A DNA stretch of 64,000 bases. It comes from Paenirhizobium selenitireducens ATCC BAA-1503 (lineage in GTDB: Bacteria; Pseudomonadota; Alphaproteobacteria; Rhizobiales; Rhizobiaceae). Below are positions 60,027 through 64,000 of this stretch, piece by piece. Location of the stretch: positions 16,178-80,177 of the forward strand of contig NZ_JAEG01000017.1 of NCBI RefSeq assembly GCF_000518785.1, written 5' to 3'. Position 1 is the first letter of the stretch; each line of letters begins with the position of its first letter. Both the position numbers and the translations under genes were made by a program. The notes below the pieces were generated by a model. That model saw only the letters and a list, made by a program, of their open reading frames with translations, was not told the origin of the DNA and did not search any database.

Positions 60027-60893
60027 CGGGGGCAGATCGACCACCAGCGCCTTCCGGCCGAAGACCTCGAACTTCAGCAGCGCGGCATTGAACTCCGCGC
60101 CGATGATGAAGATCGCGCCCACCATGTAGAGGAAGACCAGCACGACCATGATCGAGGCGAGACCGGCATAGGTCGCCGCATAGTTGGCGAAGCTCGCGAG
60201 ATAATAGGCGAAGATCAGCGCACCGATGAGCCAGAGCACCAGGGTCAGCAGCACGCCGGGAATGACGTCGCGAATGCGCCGGCTGCCGGCCGGCAGGCCG
60301 AGATGGAAGACCACGAGACCAAAGACGAGCACGGCGAGCGTGCCGTAGATGCGCCAGTTGGCGACAGTGGCGAGGAAATCCTCGAGCAGCGGAAACCATT
60401 TTTCGGCAAAGGCCAGGGCCACCGGGACGGCGACGAGGAGCGCGCTGATCGCGGCAAGGGCGATGACGGCGCCGATGACGAAGCCAAGACTGACGAGACG
60501 GGTGATGTACCATGGGCGCGTTTCGGGCACACGGTAGGCGCGGTTGAGCGATGCCCGCAGCGCCTCGACGCCGTTCGAGGCGAAATAGGCGGCAGCCAGC
60601 ACCGAGACCGTCAGCAGACCGCCGCGCGGGATGGTGAGGACCTCGACGACCTGTTCCGACAGCGGCTTGGCGATCGCCTCCGGCCAGGTGTCGAAGATCA
60701 GATGCACGGCCGTCTCGGCAAAGCTGTCGGCGCCGAGAAAGCTCGCCAGCGCCGTGCCGAAGATCAGAAAGGGAAAGACGGCGAGCAGGGCGGACAAGGC
60801 CACGTGGCTGGCCATGGCCCAGCCGTCATCCTCGGTGAAATGATTGAGCGCGTCGAAGCAGACCTTGTAGAGCATGCGCAGGAATTGCGGCAT
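59994..60893 (-). CDS. YihY/RbN family inner membrane protein
   Basis: A 299-residue membrane protein with about six helices, starting with an N-terminal cytoplasmic helix (FDALNHFTEDDGWAMASHVA). The family was once called RNase BN, which is incorrect, and its function is unknown. A conserved segment is YFASNGVEALRASLNRAYRV followed by PETRPW. It overlaps the end of the convergent gluQ gene by 33 bp and is divergent from the SDR gene. Confidence 0.85.
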   Translation of the reverse strand: MPQFLRMLYKVCFDALNHFTEDDGWAMASHVALSALLAVFPFLIFGTALASFLGADSFAETAVHLIFDTWPEAIAKPLSEQVVEVLTIPRGGLLTVSVLAAAYFASNGVEALRASLNRAYRVPETRPWYITRLVSLGFVIGAVIALAAISALLVAVPVALAFAEKWFPLLEDFLATVANWRIYGTLAVLVFGLVVFHLGLPAGSRRIRDVIPGVLLTLVLWLIGALIFAYYLASFANYAATYAGLASIMVVLVFLYMVGAIFIIGAEFNAALLKFEVFGRKALVVDLPPSKPDQPADVG

Positions 60894-60991
60894 CCCATCT
60901 CCCTGGTGCGGCGGGCCGCCGAAATGGTCTGGCCGATTGTCACCCGCGAACGAATATGGGAAACCGGATCGGTTTGTACAGGGAACATTCG

Positions 60992-61825
60992 ATGACCGAC
61001 CCCCGCACCATCATCGTCACCGGCTGTTCTTCGGGCATCGGCGCCCATTGCGCAAGGGCGCTGGCCGCCGATGGCTGGCGCGTTTTCGCAACCGTGCGCA
61101 AATCCGAGGACCTGGCCCCGCTCGAAGCCGACGGCATCGAGGCGCTGCTGATGGATTATACCGACGCGGCGAGCATCGCCGCGCTGGTCGATGAGGTCGC
61201 GACACGCACCGGCGGGCGGATCGATGCCCTGTTCAACAACGGCGCCTACGGCCAGCCCGGCGCGATCGAGGATCTGTCGACCGATGTGCTGCGCCGCCAG
61301 TTCGAGGCCAATTTCTTCGGTTGGCACGAGCTGACGCGGCGCGTGATCCCGCTGATGCGTGCCCGGGGCCAGGGCCGCATCGTCCAGTGCTCGTCGATCC
61401 TCGGGCTCTTGCCCTATCGCTATCGCGGCGCCTACACCGCCTCGAAATACGCGCTCGAAGGCCTGACCGTCACGCTGAGAATGGAGCTGCAGGGCTCGGG
61501 CATCCATGTCAGCCTGATCGAGCCCGGTCCGATCGAAAGCCGGTTCACCGCCAATGCGCTGAAGATGATCGAGGAGAATGTCGACCTCGAAAACTCCGCC
61601 CACGCCAAGGAATACAAGCGCCAGCTGGCGCGTCTCGGCGGCACCGGCCCGATCAACCGCTACAAGCTCGGCCCCGAGGCGGTTTACAAAGTGCTGAAAC
61701 ACGCCTTGACCGCCACCCGGCCACGCCCACATTATCCCGTGACCGTTCCGGCGCGGCGCGGCGTCCTGCTGAAGCGCCTGCTGCCGGCCGACCTCTTCTA
61801 CCGGCTGATGCGGAAGCTGGACTGA
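60992..61825 (+). CDS. short-chain dehydrogenase/reductase
   Basis: A 277-residue SDR. The nucleotide-binding motif is TGCSSGIG, the NNG equivalent of NNAG is FNNGAYG, and the catalytic Tyr-Lys is YTASKYAL with Ser in VQCSSILG. The C-terminal region is longer than the classical 250. It reduces or oxidises an alcohol with NAD(P)H, and the substrate is unknown. The start at 60992 gives MTDPRTIIVTG. It is followed 29 bp later by the twin-TM protein gene. Confidence 0.87.
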   Translation: MTDPRTIIVTGCSSGIGAHCARALAADGWRVFATVRKSEDLAPLEADGIEALLMDYTDAASIAALVDEVATRTGGRIDALFNNGAYGQPGAIEDLSTDVLRRQFEANFFGWHELTRRVIPLMRARGQGRIVQCSSILGLLPYRYRGAYTASKYALEGLTVTLRMELQGSGIHVSLIEPGPIESRFTANALKMIEENVDLENSAHAKEYKRQLARLGGTGPINRYKLGPEAVYKVLKHALTATRPRPHYPVTVPARRGVLLKRLLPADLFYRLMRKLD

Positions 61826-61854
61826 ACGCCGATTTTGAAAGCAAGCAGAGACAG

Positions 61855-62052
61855 ATGTCCACCTTCACCACCGTCCTTAGCCTGATCGTCATGGGTCTTG
61901 TCGTCCTGGTTCTCATCCGGGGCCTTTACAACATGCTGAAGGGCGGCAGCGGCAACACGTCCAACAAGCTGATGCAGATGCGTATCGTGCTGCAGGCCGT
62001 GGCAATCGCGCTGATCATGCTGACGCTGTGGCTGACCGGCGGCGGCCGATAG
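61855..62052 (+). CDS. twin transmembrane (HIG1-like) protein
   Basis: A 65-residue membrane protein of two helices (LSLIVMGLVVLVLIRGLYNM and IVLQAVAIALIMLTLWL) with a polar loop containing GGSGNTSNKLMQMRI. This matches the hypoxia-induced domain (HIG1) family found next to the adenosyltransferase gene in Rhizobiales. Related proteins associate with respiratory supercomplexes. The ATG at 61855 is preceded by AGCAGAGACAG. Confidence 0.8.
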   Translation: MSTFTTVLSLIVMGLVVLVLIRGLYNMLKGGSGNTSNKLMQMRIVLQAVAIALIMLTLWLTGGGR

Positions 62053-62067
62053 GAAAGGGACAAACCG

Positions 62068-62646
62068 ATGGTCAGGCTCAACAAGATCTACACCCGCACC
62101 GGCGACGACGGCACCACCGCGCTCGTCACCGGGCCGCGCCGGCTGAAACACGACCTGCGCGTCGATGCCTATGGCACCATCGACGAGGCCAATTCGTCGA
62201 TCGGCGTCGCAAGGCTGCATACGGCCGGCATGCCGGAGCTCGACGCCATGCTCATGCGCATCCAGAACGACCTGTTCGATCTCGGCGCGGATCTCGCCGC
62301 TCCTGAAACCGGCGAGAAACTCACCTACGAGCCACTTCGGGTGATCGAGGCGCAGGTGACGCGCATCGAATCCGAAATCGACCAGCTGAACGCCGATCTT
62401 GATCCGCTGAAATCCTTCATCTTGCCGGGTGGCTCGCCGGCCGCAGCCCATCTGCATATGGCCCGCACCGTGGCGCGCCGCGCCGAGCGCATCATGGTCG
62501 AGCTGTCGCGCTTCGAAGGCGAGACGATCGACGAGCCGGCGCTGAAATACATCAACCGCCTCTCCGATTTCCTGTTCGTCGCCGCCCGCTTCGCCAATGA
62601 CGGCGGCAAGGCGGACATTCTCTGGGTGCCGGGCAAGAACCGTTGA
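62068..62646 (+). CDS. PduO-type cob(I)alamin adenosyltransferase
   Basis: A 192-residue ATP:cob(I)alamin adenosyltransferase. The N-terminal signature YTRTGDDGTTALVTG binds ATP, and later motifs VDAYGTIDEANSSIG, FILPGGSPAAAHLHMARTVA and INRLSDFLFVAAR complete the trimeric helical-bundle family. It makes adenosylcobalamin for B12-dependent enzymes. It follows the twin-TM gene by 15 bp on the same strand. Confidence 0.92.
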   Translation: MVRLNKIYTRTGDDGTTALVTGPRRLKHDLRVDAYGTIDEANSSIGVARLHTAGMPELDAMLMRIQNDLFDLGADLAAPETGEKLTYEPLRVIEAQVTRIESEIDQLNADLDPLKSFILPGGSPAAAHLHMARTVARRAERIMVELSRFEGETIDEPALKYINRLSDFLFVAARFANDGGKADILWVPGKNR

Positions 62647-62673
62647 ACGGCCGATAGGTCAAAGGGGCGCCAA

Positions 62674-63459
62674 GTGTTCATTCCGCTACACGACCGCAAC
62701 GCCCTCAAGCACATCCGGCGGCAATACGTCACCTTCGGCCTGATCCTCGCCAATGTCCTCACCTTCGCCTTCACGGTGCTTCTGACGCCGGAGACGATTG
62801 CACAGGCCAGCGTCTTCGGCCTCGGCTTCATTCCGGCCGTGGTGTTCGACAATGCCGTGCTCGACCCGTCGTTGGTGATCGTGCCGCCTGATGCGACGTT
62901 TCTCACCTACTCCTTCCTGCATGTGGACCTAATGCATCTCGGCTCCAACATGCTCTTCCTCTGGGTGTTCGGCGACAACGTCGAGGATGCGCTCGGACAC
63001 CTGCGCTTCCTGGTCTTCTACCTCGCCTGCGCGGCGGCCGGGGCGCTGTTCCACGGCCTCGTCGCGCCGCTGTCGGAAGCGCCGCTGATCGGCGCCTCGG
63101 GCGCGGTGTCGGGCGTGGTCTCTGCCTATCTGATGCTGCATCCGAAGGTGCGCATCTGGGTGCTGGTGCTGTTTCGCTTTCCCCTGCCGCTGCCGGCCTT
63201 CGTGCCCCTGCTCTTCTGGATCGGCCAGCAGTTCGTCATGCTGCTCGCCGACGGCGAGAGCACGGTCTCGTGGGGAGCCCATGTCGGCGGCATCCTGGCT
63301 GGCGCCGTATTAGTGCTCTTCATGCGACGGCGCGGCGTGCCGCTATTCGACCGTACGATCGTCACGCCGGCCGCGGTCCAACATCGCCTGCAACCCGCCC
63401 CCCGCGTCGTGCTGCCGGCACCGGCAGACGTCAAACGGCCGGTGCACTGGGGACGCTGA
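62674..63459 (+). CDS. rhomboid family intramembrane serine protease
   Basis: A 261-residue polytopic protein. The catalytic Ser lies in GASGAVSG and the His in AHVGGILAG, at the usual helices 4 and 6. The HVDLMHLGSNMLFLWVFG loop is conserved. It cleaves membrane proteins; substrates are unknown. The GTG at 62674 begins MFIPLHDRNALKH. It is 27 bp after the adenosyltransferase gene, in one transcript. Confidence 0.9.
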   Translation: MFIPLHDRNALKHIRRQYVTFGLILANVLTFAFTVLLTPETIAQASVFGLGFIPAVVFDNAVLDPSLVIVPPDATFLTYSFLHVDLMHLGSNMLFLWVFGDNVEDALGHLRFLVFYLACAAAGALFHGLVAPLSEAPLIGASGAVSGVVSAYLMLHPKVRIWVLVLFRFPLPLPAFVPLLFWIGQQFVMLLADGESTVSWGAHVGGILAGAVLVLFMRRRGVPLFDRTIVTPAAVQHRLQPAPRVVLPAPADVKRPVHWGR

Positions 63460-63643
63460 CGGAATTTTCCCGGCGGAAATGTTGACGCGCACGTAAACGT
63501 CAATTATTCATTCGGCAAAATCAGAACGCCCTTCGCAGGAGCGTTGTGTTTGGGCGAAAAATGCGTATCGATGTCGCCATTCGACAATCGGCGGACCGCA
63601 ACTAAGCGCATTTTCCGGCGGGAGCAGTGAAGGAAGGAACCCA

Positions 63644-64000
63644 TGAAGATACTCGTGACCGTTAAGCGGGTTGTGGACTACAACGTCAAGATCCGCGTGA
63701 AGCCGGACGGCTCCGGCGTCGAGCTGGCCAACGTCAAGATGTCGATGAACCCGTTCGACGAAATCGCCGTCGAAGAGGCGCTTCGCCTCAAGGAAGCCGG
63801 CAAGGCATCGGAAGTCGTGGTCGTCTCGATCGGCCCGGCCAAGGCCGAAGAAACGCTCCGCACCGCACTCGCCATGGGCGCCGACCGTGCCGTTTTGGTC
63901 GAGACCGATGACGCCGTCGAGCCGCTCGCCGTCGCCAAGCTGCTGAAGGGCGTCATCGACGCCGAACAGCCCGGTCTGGTGATCACCGGCAAGCAGGCGA
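63644..64000 (+). CDS. etfB: electron transfer flavoprotein beta subunit (partial, runs off window)
   Basis: The first 119 codons of EtfB, cut by the window end. [19 protein letters not shown], then [14 protein letters not shown] and [20 protein letters not shown] are the standard N-terminal features. With EtfA (beyond the window) it carries electrons from acyl-CoA dehydrogenases to ETF-quinone oxidoreductase. AAGGAAGG precedes the ATG. The 184-bp upstream gap should contain the promoter. Confidence 0.92.

Overview
The window is chromosome of an alphaproteobacterium, most likely a Rhizobiaceae member (Rhizobium/Agrobacterium/Shinella type). The grounds are high-GC flanks with Rhizobiales-style neighbourhoods (DUF1178, nitrilase-family hydrolase, grxC, comF and a BioC-like methyltransferase; argJ, a GNAT and mutT next to a parvulin and secA; a twin-TM protein, a PduO-type adenosyltransferase, a rhomboid and etfB). 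Strain and species cannot be named from sequence alone.

Left flank (1-17.9 kb): housekeeping genes, from the 3' end of a ParE-like toxin gene to a LysR/tautomerase divergent pair and one small membrane protein. Right flank (56.4-64 kb): tRNA-Leu(CAA), a DedA/YqaA-type membrane protein, dsbB, an HNH protein, an AlkA-type glycosylase, glutamyl-Q-tRNA(Asp) synthetase, a YihY protein, an SDR, a twin-TM protein, an adenosyltransferase, a rhomboid and the start of etfB.

Between them lies one complete Tn7-like transposon whose borders can be read directly. It spans 17929-56350 (38,422 bp), has 27-bp perfect terminal inverted repeats, inner degenerate copies of those repeats, and a perfect 5-bp target duplication CAGAG on both sides (17924-17928 and 56351-56355). 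It sits 35 bp past the 3' end of tRNA-Leu(CAA), which is presumably the attachment site read by its TniQ/TnsD-like protein. The transposition operon is a 56-aa ORF, then tnsA, tnsB, tnsC and tniQ, on the minus strand at the tRNA-distal end. It reads outward, with the cargo on the tnsA side, the reverse of canonical Tn7.

The roughly 32 kb of cargo looks like a defence/conflict island. It holds a DUF4297 nuclease with a HerA ATPase; a ribbon-helix-helix/membrane pair; a three-gene graspetide (ATP-grasp RiPP) operon whose precursor has three core repeats; an SH3b protein; and a four-gene, TAATG-coupled operon with a MotA/ZorA-like protein, an OmpA/ZorB-like protein, a vWA-like protein and a coiled-coil membrane protein (a Zorya-like motor without recognisable Zorya effectors). 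It continues with a secreted SNase; a Schlafen/AlbA_2 protein; a secreted endonuclease/exonuclease/phosphatase-fold protein; a TnsA-like protein next to a soluble FtsH-like AAA+/M41 protease; a metallophosphoesterase; a PIN protein; a RES/Xre toxin-antitoxin module with a palindromic operator; and a DUF4365-TPR protein beside the tRNA-proximal end.

The two strongest candidates for undescribed biology are the three-repeat graspetide operon with its co-translated membrane protein (30041-32034) and the four-gene motor operon (33687-38308).
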